A DNA stretch of 64,000 bases from Nautilus pompilius (lineage: Eukaryota; Mollusca; Cephalopoda; Nautilida; Nautilidae), in the NCBI GenBank assembly GCA_018389105.1, contig JACATO010002204.1, forward strand, positions 930,001 through 994,000, given 5' to 3'. Shown in pieces: positions 1-10,110 of this stretch (positions are counted from its first letter, which is position 1; the number at the start of each line of letters is the position of its first letter). A model generated the notes under the pieces. That model did not search any database. It saw nothing but the letters and a program-made list of their open reading frames with translations, and was not told the origin of the DNA. The translations under genes were made by a program, and so were the position numbers.

Positions 1-51
1 TATCAACTTAAATCTATTAATATTTTAGTCTGAGTGATATTAATAATGATG

Positions 52-102
52 CCATTACAGTGATGCTATTTCAACTAGATTTCATTTGAATATCCTTAGT
101 AT
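52..102 (+). repeat. Half of a short dispersed repeat (MITE-like)
   Basis: This stretch matches 29298-29348 over 51 ungapped bases with 11 mismatches (about 78% identity). The other copy is a palindromic MITE-like unit. Here only the right half, ending in the TTCATTTGAATATCC arm, is recognisable. The matching left arm is not visible upstream. Confidence 0.6.
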
Positions 103-855
103 CAAGCAAAAACAAAAGAGGACACAAAATAGAAGCCTATCACATACTACTCTCACTTGCTAACATGAAGATATGTATCAGTAAAAACTATGCAATGTTT
201 ATTTATAATAAATTCTTTATTGATAAAAAGGTATACCACAGATATATTTGCATAATGTTTAAGTCTATTACATGTAAGTCATCAAAAACCTCACTGGTCT
301 ATATAAGCAAAATCTGCTTAATTTATATCATTAACTTTGTTACCTCTAAGAACTTCTACCAAAATCTAGAGTATGCTGAACAGTATTTAAAGAAAATTTT
401 CCTAAAATAGTTGAATGGGTTTGTATGACAAAACAAACTAAAGGTACCTTAAGTTTGAAAAAAGCAGACAACATTTAAACATTATTAAGTTCAGAAAAGA
501 GAGACAAAAAATTCCCCAACTTATTATTTGTTTCCAAGTTTGTTTTTTTGTTTTTTGTTTTTCTCTTCTCTTATTAAGTTCTGTTTTTATCAAGGTAAAA
601 TTGTACAGGGCAATACAAGTACAAATAGGAGGAGGTAAAATTAAAGATATATGGTTGCTACTCACCCAGAAATCTGTATTATACACTGATTTGTTTGTTT
701 ATAGAAAGCCAACATTCTGTTCAAACTGTAATTGTTATATAGGATAACAAACTAAATATAAGCTTTAATATAAGTCAGATAAATTACTGAAAGCAATGTA
801 TTTTTTAATGCTTCAAATAAAAGTTTTAATTTTTAAAATGCCTACACTGTACATA
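103..855. other. AT-rich DNA, nothing recognised
   Basis: This holds short chance ORFs and poly-T or poly-A runs only. It ends at the TA target site (854-855) of the Tc1-like element. Confidence 0.6.
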
Positions 856-1060
856 CAGGTGCAACTCAAAAAATTAGAATATCATGGAAGAGTTCAATAT
901 TTTTTGTCATTTATTTCAGAAAGTGAAAATTGTATATATTCTAGACTCATTAAATGTAAACTAAAATGTTTCAAGCATTTTTTAATTTTAATTTTGATAA
1001 TTATGGACTACAGCTAAAAAGAAATAGAAAAAAACATATCTTAAAATATTAGAATATTCC
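856..1060 (+). repeat. Left long terminal inverted repeat of the Tc1-like element
   Basis: It pairs with 3510-3712 in inverse orientation. Shared blocks include the terminal CTCAAAAAATTA, the central motif around the TTCAAGCATTT / TTGAAATATTT segment, and the inner TATTAGAATATTCCAT / GAAATATTCTAATATTTC edge. Confidence 0.8.
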
Positions 1061-1088
1061 ATTTTGAGTTTGAGTAAATCACTGTTTA

Positions 1089-2416
1089 CGAAGTCTGTTG
1101 AAAAAGTATCCGACCCTAGGCTGGGAAAAAAAAATTACGTACTTGGTGTGGTTCAATTGCTAATCCCCTTCAAAGTAGGCCCCTTGTGCTTCCACACACT
1201 TAACACAGCAATCCTTCCACTGTTCGAAGCATGTCTGGAATGCTTCTTCTGGAATGGCTCTAAGCTCCGCCGTCGCATTCCACATGATGTCCTCTCGGCT
1301 CTCAAAGCATGAGCCTTTCAGTGGCATCTTCATTTCTGGGAACAACCAGAAGTCAGAAGGAGCCATGTCTGGAGAGTAGGGAGCCTGGCAAATGGGCGAA
1401 ATGCCTTTCTTTGCCAAGGAACCTTGGATCAGCTGCGACAAATGAACCGGGGCACTGTCATGATGCAGCTGCCAGTTTTGCGAGGCCCACAGATCCAGTC
1501 TCTTGCACCAAACTGCATCACGAAGACGTTGGAGGACTTCCTGATACTCCTCATTTGTAATTGTTTGTCCTTCTGTTGTGTATTCATGATGCACAATGTC
1601 TTGGTAGTCGAAGAAAATAGTCAGCATCACCTTGATTTTGCTCTGTACCTGACATGCTTTTTTGGGCCTTGGCGACATTGGGTGCTTCCACTGTGATGAC
1701 TGAGCTCTGGTTTCTGGATCGTACTCGTACACCCACGACTCATCTCCAGTTATCACAGTATTCTGGAACTCAGGATCCCTGTTGGCAGTATCCAGCAGGT
1801 CCTGCACAACCTCAAGACGAAGTTGTTGTTGTTCCTGAGAAAGCAGCTTGGGCACAAATTTTGCTGCCACTCTGCACAAGCCCAAATCCTCCTTTAAAAT
1901 TGCATGTGCAGAATCTTTACTGACCCCAACCTCGTCACCAATTTCCCACACCATCAAACGACGATCCTCCATTATCAAGGTCCACACTTTCTTGATAACA
2001 ACTGCATTGCAACTTGTTGATGACCTCCCGGAACACTGGTCACTCTCCACTGATGTGCAGCCATCTTTGAACCTGTTGTACCATTCTTTTATTTGGGTAA
2101 CACCCATGATATTGTCACCAAAAGCCTGTTGAATTTTGCGAATTGTTTCTGCTTGGGTATCTCCAAGCGTTTGCCAAAACTTGATGCAAGATCGTTGCTC
2201 CACGTTCCATCATCACAGGCAAAATGAAAATGTGACGAGTAAGTAGCATAGCACCTCACACGCTAGCTGCCTGACAGCGACTGACACATCCAGCAAGCCC
2301 GCCAAAAACCACACATGCGCATGAAGGCATGCGGCTCCACTATGCACACTTTAGCCTCCAAAACGTCATTAATTACCACAGGAAAAAAAAGTTGGATACT
2401 TTTTCGACAGACCTCG
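1089..2416 (-). mobile_element. Full-length mariner element, inserted in the Tc1-like element
   Basis: The 1328 bp element has inverted ends of about 27 bp: CGAAGTCTGTTGAAAAAGTA on the left and the inverse of CGAGGTCTGTCGAAAAAGTA on the right. TA duplications flank it at 1087-1088 and 2417-2418. It splits the host Tc1 between the inner edge of its left inverted repeat and its transposase start, so it arrived after the Tc1. A second copy with the same ends begins at 63113. Confidence 0.96.
1160..2203 (-). CDS. Mariner transposase, 347 codons open, start codon apparently lost
   Basis: This is a cut-and-paste DNA transposase of the mariner type that would bind the element's inverted repeats and act in the nucleus. 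Residues 1-110 are the paired-like helix-turn-helix region, with the WYNRFKDG motif near 41-48. The catalytic core shows TGDESWVY (D154), HHDSAPVH (D249) and YSPDMAPSD (D284). D249 and D284 are separated by 34 residues, so this is a DD34D triad, complete. The C terminus ends GAYFEGD, as usual in the family. Length equals a full mariner transposase. One oddity: the first codon of the open frame is GTG. The natural ATG (ATGATGGAACG, just upstream) is one frame off, and the copy at 63314 keeps ATG in frame; compared with it, this copy has lost two bases near the start. The catalytic frame is intact, but translation would have to begin at an internal Met (residue 33). Confidence 0.92.
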   Translation of the reverse strand: MEQRSCIKFWQTLGDTQAETIRKIQQAFGDNIMGVTQIKEWYNRFKDGCTSVESDQCSGRSSTSCNAVVIKKVWTLIMEDRRLMVWEIGDEVGVSKDSAHAILKEDLGLCRVAAKFVPKLLSQEQQQLRLEVVQDLLDTANRDPEFQNTVITGDESWVYEYDPETRAQSSQWKHPMSPRPKKACQVQSKIKVMLTIFFDYQDIVHHEYTTEGQTITNEEYQEVLQRLRDAVWCKRLDLWASQNWQLHHDSAPVHLSQLIQGSLAKKGISPICQAPYSPDMAPSDFWLFPEMKMPLKGSCFESREDIMWNATAELRAIPEEAFQTCFEQWKDCCVKCVEAQGAYFEGD

Positions 2417-2473
2417 TATGCAGTATAAATAACATGAATCTCTCAATCTGGTTCAGTACACAAAACCACAATC

Positions 2474-3434
2474 ATGGGGAAGACTGCTGACTTGACAGTT
2501 GTCCAGAAGACACTCAATGACACCCTCCACAAGGAGGGTAAGCCACAGAAGGTCATTGCTGAAAGGGCTGGCTGTATCAAAGCATATTCGTGGAAAGTTG
2601 ACTGGAAGGGAAAAGTGTGGTAGGAAAAGGTGCACTAGCAAGAGGGATGACCGCAGCCTTGAGAGGATCGTCAAGCACTTGGGGGAGCTTCACAAGGAGT
2701 GGACTGAGGCTGGAGTCAATGCATCAAGAGCCACCACTCACAGACGTGTCCAGAAAATGGGATACAAGTGTCACATTCCTAGTGTCAAGCCACCCCTAAA
2801 GCAGAGACATCAGAAGCATCTTACCTGGGCTAAGGAGAAAAATAACTGGACCAATGCTCGGTGGTCCAAAGTCCTTTTTTCAGATGAAAGTAAATTTTGC
2901 ATTTCATTTGGAAATCAAGGTCCCACAGTCTGGAGGAAGAGTGGAGAGGCACAGAATCCAAGTTGCTTGAAGTCCAGTGTGAAGTTTCCACAGTCACTGA
3001 TGATTTGGGTGCCATGTCATCTGCTGGTGTTGGTCCACTGTGTTTTATCAAGTCTAAAGTCAACGCAGCCATCTACCAGGAGATTTTAGAGCACTTTATG
3101 CTTCCTTCGGCTGACAAGCTTTATGGAGATGCTGATTTCCTTTTGCAGCAGGACTTGGCACCTGCCCACAGTGCCAAAACTACTAGTAACTGGTTTTCTG
3201 ACCATGGTATTACTGTGCTTGATTGGCCAGCCAACTCGCCTGACCTGAACCCCATAGAGAATCTATGGGTTATTGTCAAGAGGAAGATGAGAGACACCAG
3301 ACCCAACAATACAGACAAGCTGAAGGCCGCTATCAAAGCAACCTGGGCTTCCATAACACCACAGGCTGATCGCCTTCATGCCACGCCGCATTGATGCAGT
3401 GATTCGTGCAAAAGGAGTCCTGACCAAGTATTGA
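2474..3434 (+). pseudogene. Tc1-like DD34E transposase, at least three frameshifts
   Basis: ATG at 2474 opens with MGKTADLTVVQK and reads TLHKEGKPQKVIAERAGC before the frame changes near 2570. The second frame gives SKHIRGKLTGREKCGRKRC, the HTH/linker, WSKVLFSDESKF (first catalytic D) and KSSVKFPQS. It breaks near 3008, apparently by loss of one G. The third frame carries FIKSKVNAA, QQDLAPAHSAKTT (second D) and SPDLNPIENLW (final E). A last shift near 3385 leads to MPRRIDAV and a stop at 3432-3434. Relative to family members I recall, about 14 bases are missing at the first break, between short GCTGT repeats, and about five codons are missing before LGELHKEW. All three catalytic positions survive, but the reading frame is dead. 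The mariner lies just upstream in the 5' leader. Confidence 0.93.
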
Positions 3435-3509
3435 GTGCATAAATGAACATACTTTTCAGAAGTTCGACATTTCTATATTATAAATCCTTTTTTTTTTTAT
3501 TGATCTTAT

Positions 3510-3712
3510 GAAATATTCTAATATTTCGAGATAGTGGATTTTTGATTTTCATGAGCTGTAAGCTGTAATCATCAAAATTAAAACAAAAAAAGGCTTGAAA
3601 TATTTCACTATATGTCTAATGAATCTAGAATATATGAAAGTTTCACTATTTGAATTAAATTATGGAAAAAATGAACTCTTCCAGGATATTTTAATTTTTT
3701 GAGATGCATCTG
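3510..3712 (-). repeat. Right long terminal inverted repeat of the Tc1-like element
   Basis: This is the inverse of 856-1060. The two arms have diverged and carry several small indels, which suggests an old, immobile copy. Confidence 0.8.
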
Positions 3713-3714
3713 TA

Positions 3715-4108
3715 TGCTATTAAATACACTTCAGCTAAGCATTTGTACAACTACATAAATAACCACTGCCACTTAAATTTACTACAACTATAGTAGGACG
3801 CAATTAAAAAATGAAACAAACCACTAGTTCTAATAAAAAATAAAAATAAAACAAAATTTTTTTTAAGTTACCTTACCTGAAAGTTTCCATGTTGAGTTAT
3901 TTGGCTTTTTAAAACTTTTTTTCAAATCATTTTATATTATCAATTAAATAACTAAACAAACCTCTTTGAAAGATTTTCTCATTGCATAGGGAGGAAATAT
4001 ACAGAATGACTATATGAATCTATAGGTAAACAAAATTCAATATTAATTAATAAAAATTTCTTCTGAAACAAACTGAAATTATGAAGTTAAAGTATAAGTG
4101 CAATCCTA
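3715..4108. other. AT-rich spacer between two transposons
   Basis: I recognise nothing here apart from A and T runs. The TA at 4107-4108 is the likely target site of the next element. Confidence 0.5.
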
Positions 4109-5633
4109 TAGCCTTGGCCAGTCAATTTGGCCCATCAGTAATTTTCAATGTTTAATGTATTTTTTTAAACAAGAAAGTTTAGATAAAAGTGATAATAAAG
4201 AAAAATTACCAGAAAAATGAAAATATAACAAAAATGAGTTTAAACTACAAAAGACCTTCATTAGTATTTTGGCCATAACCTCTGTTTTTAATAACTGCTT
4301 TCATTCTAGCTGGCAATATTTTAGCTACCATCTGGAATGATGAAATATTTTTTTCAAGCCTCCTAAAAGACTTTGCCAATTCTTTTCTATTTCTTGGATG
4401 ACTTTTTACAATAATATATTGACCCATCACTACCCATGTTTGTTCTCAACAATAAGAGGACTTTCTTTGCTATGTGACATGGCATCTTAACTATTAAAAA
4501 CCAAAAATTACCATCAGGATAAAGATTCTTAGCAGACTCTACAATATCTGAATTAAAAAGATACAAAAACCAATTTGTATTTACTGATGTTCCCTTTGGT
4601 ACAATTATCAAATTGCCATTACTACCAGCAGAAAAACAAGCCCAAACATGCACACCTTCTGGATGATTCTTGGTTGATATAATACAGCTTGATTTAAATC
4701 ATTTATCTGATTTTCTTGACTTTCATATCCTCATGATTATAAGGGTGATTAAGTGAACTTTTATCTGCAGATATCATGTTGCTCCAATCTTTTACTTGCT
4801 AATGTTTGTAAATTTTTTTACAAAAGTGAAGTCTCTTTTTGCCTTTGTATGGCAGAAACATTTGTTTTTTTGTTTTCTTTTAGCTGGAATGTGTAATTTG
4901 GAGCCTATTGTCGGCAAATATCTTCTAGCAGATCTATCCAATATATTCTTGGCAATTCTTTCTTCAATTCTTTAGCTAATGCACCACTTTAGGAAAACCT
5001 ACACTTCTCTTGAAGCCCTGCCAAAACTCATTTTTCCCTTGGTGACTTTTTTTTTTTATTGGTTGATCTAACTCTCTTCTTAATGATTCCAATAATCCTG
5101 CCACAGTTCTTACTGGAAGACTAAGTGTTTCAACCATTCCTCATGTCAGATCTATTTCAATACATGTAGCAATCTACTGTCTGTCATGATCACTTATACA
5201 CTTTCTGCACACATTTTCACAATTCAGGATTAACATTTTATAGTGAAAAGTTATTTCAATAGACTAAAGATACTGATGCATGGATGGATATTTCTATACA
5301 TGGAAAAATTATGAAAAAATTCATAGAAATCTCCAGAATTTTCTAGATTGAAAGTAAAGTTCTTTTTTTTTCAGAGCATAACAGAAAGATCAGGAATCAT
5401 CTGGAATATAATAGAAAATTCCAGAATTTTCTGGTTGATGCAAATTTTTTGTTGTTACAAATAACAACTATTCATTTTCAAACTGCTGTTTCCCATGTAT
5501 TTGGTGTTAGTTTTATAAATATTTTTATCATATAAATAGGGACAAATGTTTCACATCTAGATTAAAGGCTTTATGTCTAACATAAAAATAAACTGAAAAT
5601 TACCAAGCGAGCCCAAATGACTTGCCAAGGTTG
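4109..5633 (-). mobile_element. Second Tc1-like transposon, decayed but with both ends
   Basis: The left end reads TAGCCTTGGCCAGTCAATTT and the right end is the inverse of CAACCTTGGCAAGTCATTTG, so both ends share the CCTTGGC(A/C)AGTCA core. A TA lies outside each end (4107-4108 and 5634-5635). At about 1.52 kb it is a normal Tc1 length. It differs from the 856-3712 element in both ends and protein. The transposase runs on the minus strand. Confidence 0.82.
4245..5190 (-). pseudogene. Tc1-like transposase relic
   Basis: Read on the minus strand, pieces of a Tc1 transposase appear in order. Near 5030 is a VTKGKMSFG segment, near 4760 SADKSSLNHPYNHED, and at 4653 HVWACFSAGSNGNLIIVPKG followed by NTNWFLYLF and YPDGNFWFL. 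The C-terminal end ARMKAVIKNRGYG is at about 4290. Stops and frameshifts separate the pieces. The second catalytic region is damaged: where QDND(P) is expected the frame reads IVKMP before CHIAKK. The stretch that should hold SPDLNPIEN is missing or scrambled between residues near 4440. It cannot encode an active enzyme. Assignment to Tc1 is firm; the precise family is unknown. Confidence 0.85.
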
Positions 5634-5635
5634 TA

Positions 5636-6470
5636 CAGCAAATGTTATAGCCCCCAAAATATTAGCAATAAGAAATTAAACCTAATACAAAGAAAAATGA
5701 AATTGATGTGATATTATCATGATCCAATAACTGGTTCTCATTAACTGGAAGTCAAAATAAATATAGGATGGAGTATTATTTAGCTAGAGATTTTGGGTGT
5801 TATTTTACATAAACATTTAAAACAGTTTAGATAACATACCAGCTGCTATACAGGATTCTTTGTGCATGAAATATATATCTTTATTATGTTTACATCTATC
5901 AGAATCCAATGATCCTGAGTTCTATGGACTTTATTCTGTGAATGAAAGTATCTCTTGCTGGTAAACCAATGCACATGAATAATTAAAACTTTTCCTGCAT
6001 TTGTTCTCATGGATGTGAATAACAGAATGAAAGACAAAAGATAAAAAGATAGAAAGAAAAAAGACAAAGTAAAGTCTTTTACAATAGCATCAAAATTGTA
6101 TTAGTTTTGTATTTTATGGTTCACTGACTAATTTCTGGTAGCTGAAATATATTTTAAAGTAATGTAGAATTAAATCTACTAAAATTGCATAAAGTGTGTT
6201 GTAGTTTTCCATATACTTAATGGGAAAATAAGGAAAATTTCAACATTTCAAAAACAAACATGGAAATATATGATTTATAAAAAAAATCTTAGATATCTTA
6301 ACAATAATGATTTGATTAGAATTATTGAAAAACAGACATTTATAACAGTCGTGGGTATAGTATCCAGCTATCTAAGCATGATCTTAAAATATATTTTATT
6401 ATTTAAGATTAAGTTATGTTGGAAGCATGCCTAGTCTTCATTTTACTTCAAAGACAGTTTTACAGTTTTA
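5636..6470. other. AT-rich DNA, nothing recognised
   Basis: This holds only short chance ORFs. I see no clear repeat ends here. Confidence 0.5.
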
Positions 6471-6479
6471 CCAGTCTTC

Positions 6480-7130
6480 AGTCAATAAAGGCTAAGCCTC
6501 ATAGTATCTAGGATCATCAAGAAATATAAGCAGAACTGGGAGCTATGAAACTGCCACCAGGTCCTAATGTCCAGAAGTCATCAATGAATGTCAGGATCAC
6601 CTATGCCATTGAAGTTTGAGAAATAAGGTGGCCATTAGTGTCCATTTACTACAATAATGGAAAGTTGGAATAAAAGCATCTGCATAAATTGTGAAATGTC
6701 ATGTCTTCAACAGTGCTCTGTCATTAAGACAACTTGCTAAGAAGCTCCTTCTGAGCAGAAAAAGAAAAACGACATTGCCTGAAGTTTTGTAGCACATACA
6801 AAAACTATACCAATGATGACTAGGGCCAAGTTATTTTTTCTAACAAATCCTCCAACAGTTATTTTGGAAACTGCAGAAAAATAAGAGTTCAAAGGCAAAT
6901 AGAAAGATACAAGCCAGAGTATACTGTATGCATCTGAGGATACTTTTCTGCTGAAGGCATAGAATCCTTACACGTTTTACTCAAGAAAGCAGCTGGTACT
7001 TCAAACATGCCCAATTGACTGCTGTTGGAATATAAAGAATAACCAAAGTCTTCCATGCCTCAAAGAATTAGGAAAATGTTTAAAAACAATGAACTTCACT
7101 GCAATTACTAAGTACTAGTAACCTGTTTTC
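6480..7130 (+). pseudogene. Third Tc1-like transposase relic, internally deleted
   Basis: The best stretch lies at about 6765-6985. In one frame it reads EKRHCLKFCSTYKN, then DD-stop-GQVIFSNKSSNSYFGN, RVQRQIERYKPEYTVCI, stop, GYFSAEGIESLHVL. This follows the usual Tc1 order: ...WxxVIFSDES..., ...RRxxERYxPxYTV..., GxFSxxGIxxLHV. The catalytic DES is mutated to NKS. A C-terminal piece, SMPQRIRKMFKNNELHCNY, follows at about 7053-7109. The segment with the second D and the final E is missing between them. I could not find its terminal repeats. It belongs to a different lineage from the two elements upstream. Confidence 0.78.
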
Positions 7131-8389
7131 CAACAGATTTTTTATGGTATTATTTTGTAGTTACTTCAATTAAATGATTTTAAATAAAATATTTAAATTC
7201 TGTTCATATAATTTTAGTTTAAATTGATATCTCAATCCTAAATTTCTATGGTGATGCAACAATTTGGCCATGGTTATAGGTGAACATATTAAATCAGTTT
7301 TATATTTGAAGTTGGTTATTTTCACTTCAGTAGAATTTTACATTAAAAAATAAACATGTTTTTACTATTGAAACATTAGAACACACAGCTTTAATGTATT
7401 CTTTCTGGCTATGATTCAGTTTATTGCCAATCACAAGTTATGAAATGCTTAAAGATAAAATGATCATTTAATTACCATATTAGTTCATTAGGATCTCTTT
7501 TAAAGTGATTTAAAAAGTAGTGATGTCCAGTTCCACAACAGTATGCACAACTATGCTACATGTGAAGTTGTTTGTGGTATTCTTCACAGGAGAGCTATGG
7601 TTTTGTGACAGATTAGCTTCACTAAAATTTCTTTAAAATTAACTCTGCCTTTTACAAAATTTAGTTTTCCTTTAATAAATAGAATCCTTAAAATATTGAC
7701 TACTATGGAAAAAATAAGCAATTTTAATCTTTACTGTTTTAGTTTATTATGTTGTTGTCAATATTTCTAACCTGATAAAAACTATGCTAGCAAAAGACTG
7801 AATAGAGCTTAAGAAAGAAACTGACCTGCCACAGTATATTGCAATAAATTAACATGTTAACTAAATATGTTCACATCAACCCTGTCATCCAAACAAAAAC
7901 TAATGTGTCTGCTCAATTATCTCTCCATACTATAGCAGCAAGTGAATCATACACATTACCTATGGCTAATTTTATTCCTTACTTATAACTGATCAACAAA
8001 AGGTATTATAAAAATATAAAATAGCAAGAGAAGAAATGAAAAAAGTAAATTACTATTTGGTAGTTGACTGCAAATTTTGAGCTTGACAGATTTTCTAATT
8101 TGTAAGCTAATGATCAAAAAAAAAAAATCTTTAGAAAATTATAAGATTTGGTCTCAACCTTAGATTGACCAATAAAAGTTAGTATTTTTTTTTTTTTAAA
8201 TTCTTATTTATTTCTAAAACTGAAGCTTCAGGCAAAAAAGCCTAAACATTTCTTTTTTAGAAAGCCAAAATTAGCCATTATTATCACCTATCCTTTATGT
8301 TCAGATATTGTGGTATTGGAAATTAGACTTTACCAGCTAAAAAAAAGCACTTCATATCAGAACTTTTCCATATTCTATTATTTTTTCAG
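7131..8389. other. AT-rich DNA, nothing recognised
   Basis: No supported gene or element. It ends in a pyrimidine-rich run (8371-8387) that forms a splice-acceptor-like site. Confidence 0.5.
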
Positions 8390-8462
8390 GTCTACAGAAC
8401 TGCGAGAATTTCATTATGCCCCAAAGCCATCTCATTTTATTGAGCAAGCACAATTAATATGA
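8390..8462 (+). CDS. Candidate 3' terminal exon, unrecognised
   Basis: A strong acceptor-like tract (ATTATTTTTTCAG) ends at 8389. In the frame starting at 8391 it encodes STELREFHYAPKPSHFIEQAQ followed by LI and a TGA at 8460-8462. An AATAAA lies at 8482-8487. The order acceptor, open frame, stop, polyadenylation signal fits a short last exon on the plus strand. The protein piece is only 23 residues and I do not recognise it. AATAAA and short open frames are common by chance in DNA this AT-rich, so this is a weak call. Confidence 0.22.
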
Positions 8463-9285
8463 TGGGTAGTGCATTATTGTCAATAAAAAGCCATGAGCTT
8501 AACGCCAATTAAAAAGGACAGACTGTCAGATTCAATTACTAGCAAACTTCATGACTTCTAAAACATGTCAAATACTCATGTACTTCATAAAAAATTTTTT
8601 TTAGTGGATTCCTATTCTCTCTATCTTCTTTGTGGTAAAAAGATATTTTCACATTAATTCTCATAATAATTTACTTTTAACTGCATCCTGATCTCTTCTT
8701 TTTTTTTGTAACTATTTTCTTTTTACATGGAACTCTTAGCTTTGAATACAAAATAAGACAAAATCAATCAGTTTAGTACTATCACTTGCCATTATTCTGG
8801 TCAGTTTAAGAAGTACAATCAGCTGGTACTATAACAAATGTAATTAGAGATTTGCTGATTGGACACTGATTGGAAAATCTGCATAAATAACATGAGAAGT
8901 ACATATTCCCCTGTCCGCTATAGTATGTAAATAAACTAACATTATTATTGGATATGTGTCATGACTTCAGACTAGGAGATATGTGAAACTATTTAGTAAT
9001 AATCAATGAAAGCCAGTGGGTGCTTATGCAACTAGCTCATTTCTTAATACAGTGGTTTACACTGATCAACATGTCCTTAAAGTCAGAGCATCTTCCATGC
9101 ATTCTTGAAATAGTAGTACTGAGACAAAAACTTGCAGCAGCATGCAAAACTAAAAAAAATTAGTCATCTTGATGAACTAGGCAAAGCATTGTTCTTGGCT
9201 AAATGTGTTACAGGGGCCTAATTGTAGAAATGTCTAGTTGTAAATAAGATGCTTTATTTTCATTTAACCAATGCCAACAACCATG
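8463..9285. other. Intergenic or intronic DNA, nothing recognised
   Basis: Slightly less AT-rich than the surroundings around 8810-9200, but I see no protein similarity or repeat ends before the hAT target site. Confidence 0.45.
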
Positions 9286-9293
9286 CCTTATGA

Positions 9294-9396
9294 CAGCAAT
9301 TCCTAAACTATGGGTCACAACAAGAATGAATGGAGTTGCAAAGCCAGCTAGTAGAATGATTATTTTCATAAAACATTTAATTGTTGACTGCTGTTG

Positions 9397-9427
<31 letters not shown>

Positions 9428-9675
9428 TACATACATATAATTTTTTGTGGTATAATTTAAACCAAAGTAGTGCCCACACATCAACATCCAAATGGCACCT
9501 TGAGATGCAGTAATTCCAATGGCCTAGAATGCAGGAATTGCATTAATTCACCATGTTATTTTTGCAATATATTCTGGGTGAAGGTCTACATCTTGCACTA
9601 ACAGTGTGGAAAAATGGAGTTGCAAAAAATAGTCACTGCATTAAGGTCACATTAAAAAAAAATTGGGAACTGCTG
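9294..9675. mobile_element. Non-autonomous hAT element (MITE-like, 382 bp)
   Basis: The left end is CAGCAATTCCTAAACTATGG and the right end is the inverse of CAGCAGTTCCCAATTTTTTT, typical hAT ends with CAG termini. Eight-base flanks CCTTATGA (9286-9293) and CCTTGTAG (9676-9683) agree at six positions and fit an nnnTAnnn target. Inside are ATGGAGTTGCAAA motifs near both ends and a (TA)n(CA)n microsatellite. It has no coding capacity. A hAT transposase supplied elsewhere would have moved it. Confidence 0.82.
9397..9438 (+). repeat. (TA)n / (CA)n / (CATA)n microsatellite
   Basis: About 12 TA units are followed by CA and CATA units. It lies inside the non-autonomous hAT. Confidence 0.95.
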
Positions 9676-9683
9676 CCTTGTAG

Positions 9684-10110
9684 CCTGTGCTAACAGGTTC
9701 TACATTATTATTAAGTCAATTTTGTGGCAATTTAGGTTTCTTTTTCTTTTTGAAGAAATTCACTTTTACCTACATAAAAATTATATCAGAGACATATTGC
9801 AACAAGCAAAACTCACATATCTCATCTTTTCTTTGGTTACTGATGTTTATTTTTTTTTTTTGGTTTAAAAAAAGTCACAAAATTTTCTGACCTGCAGTGA
9901 AATGTTTCATTTGTTTAAATTAGGCTAACAGTATCATGACACCTTAGTTAAAAAGAGCTTAACATTCAATGAAGACCTCCAATGATGGAACAGATCTATA
10001 CTAAATAATTTAGATTAAAATTTCATTAATTTTGTTGCAGTGCACCAAAATGTATTTTTGCACAGTTTTTACATCTAAAACACATTTCATATTGGTACCT
10101 GTAGATTGAA
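9684..10110. other. AT-rich DNA, nothing recognised
   Basis: I see no supported feature here. Confidence 0.45.

Larger units (their letters stand above)
856..3712 (+). mobile_element. Tc1-like transposon with long terminal inverted repeats, interrupted by a mariner
   Basis: The element starts CAGGTGCAACTCAAAAAATT and ends with the inverse (TTTTTTGAGATGCATCTG). It is flanked by TA at 854-855 and 3713-3714. The inverted repeats are long, about 200 bp each (856 to about 1060, and about 3510 to 3712). Removing the mariner insertion at 1089-2416 leaves about 1.5 kb, the normal size for a Tc1 element. A frameshifted DD34E transposase lies between the arms on the plus strand. From memory, this end sequence and protein belong to a Tc1 family common in teleosts, frogs and lampreys, so horizontal transfer is possible if the host is an invertebrate. 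Confidence 0.93.

Noticed and set aside
1309-2132. Several plus-strand open frames across the mariner
   Set aside because: They are antisense shadows of the minus-strand transposase, which has all the family motifs.
3870-3892. Minus-strand CAG|GTAAGG donor-like site
   Set aside because: No acceptor with a pyrimidine tract or sustained open frame lies upstream of it.
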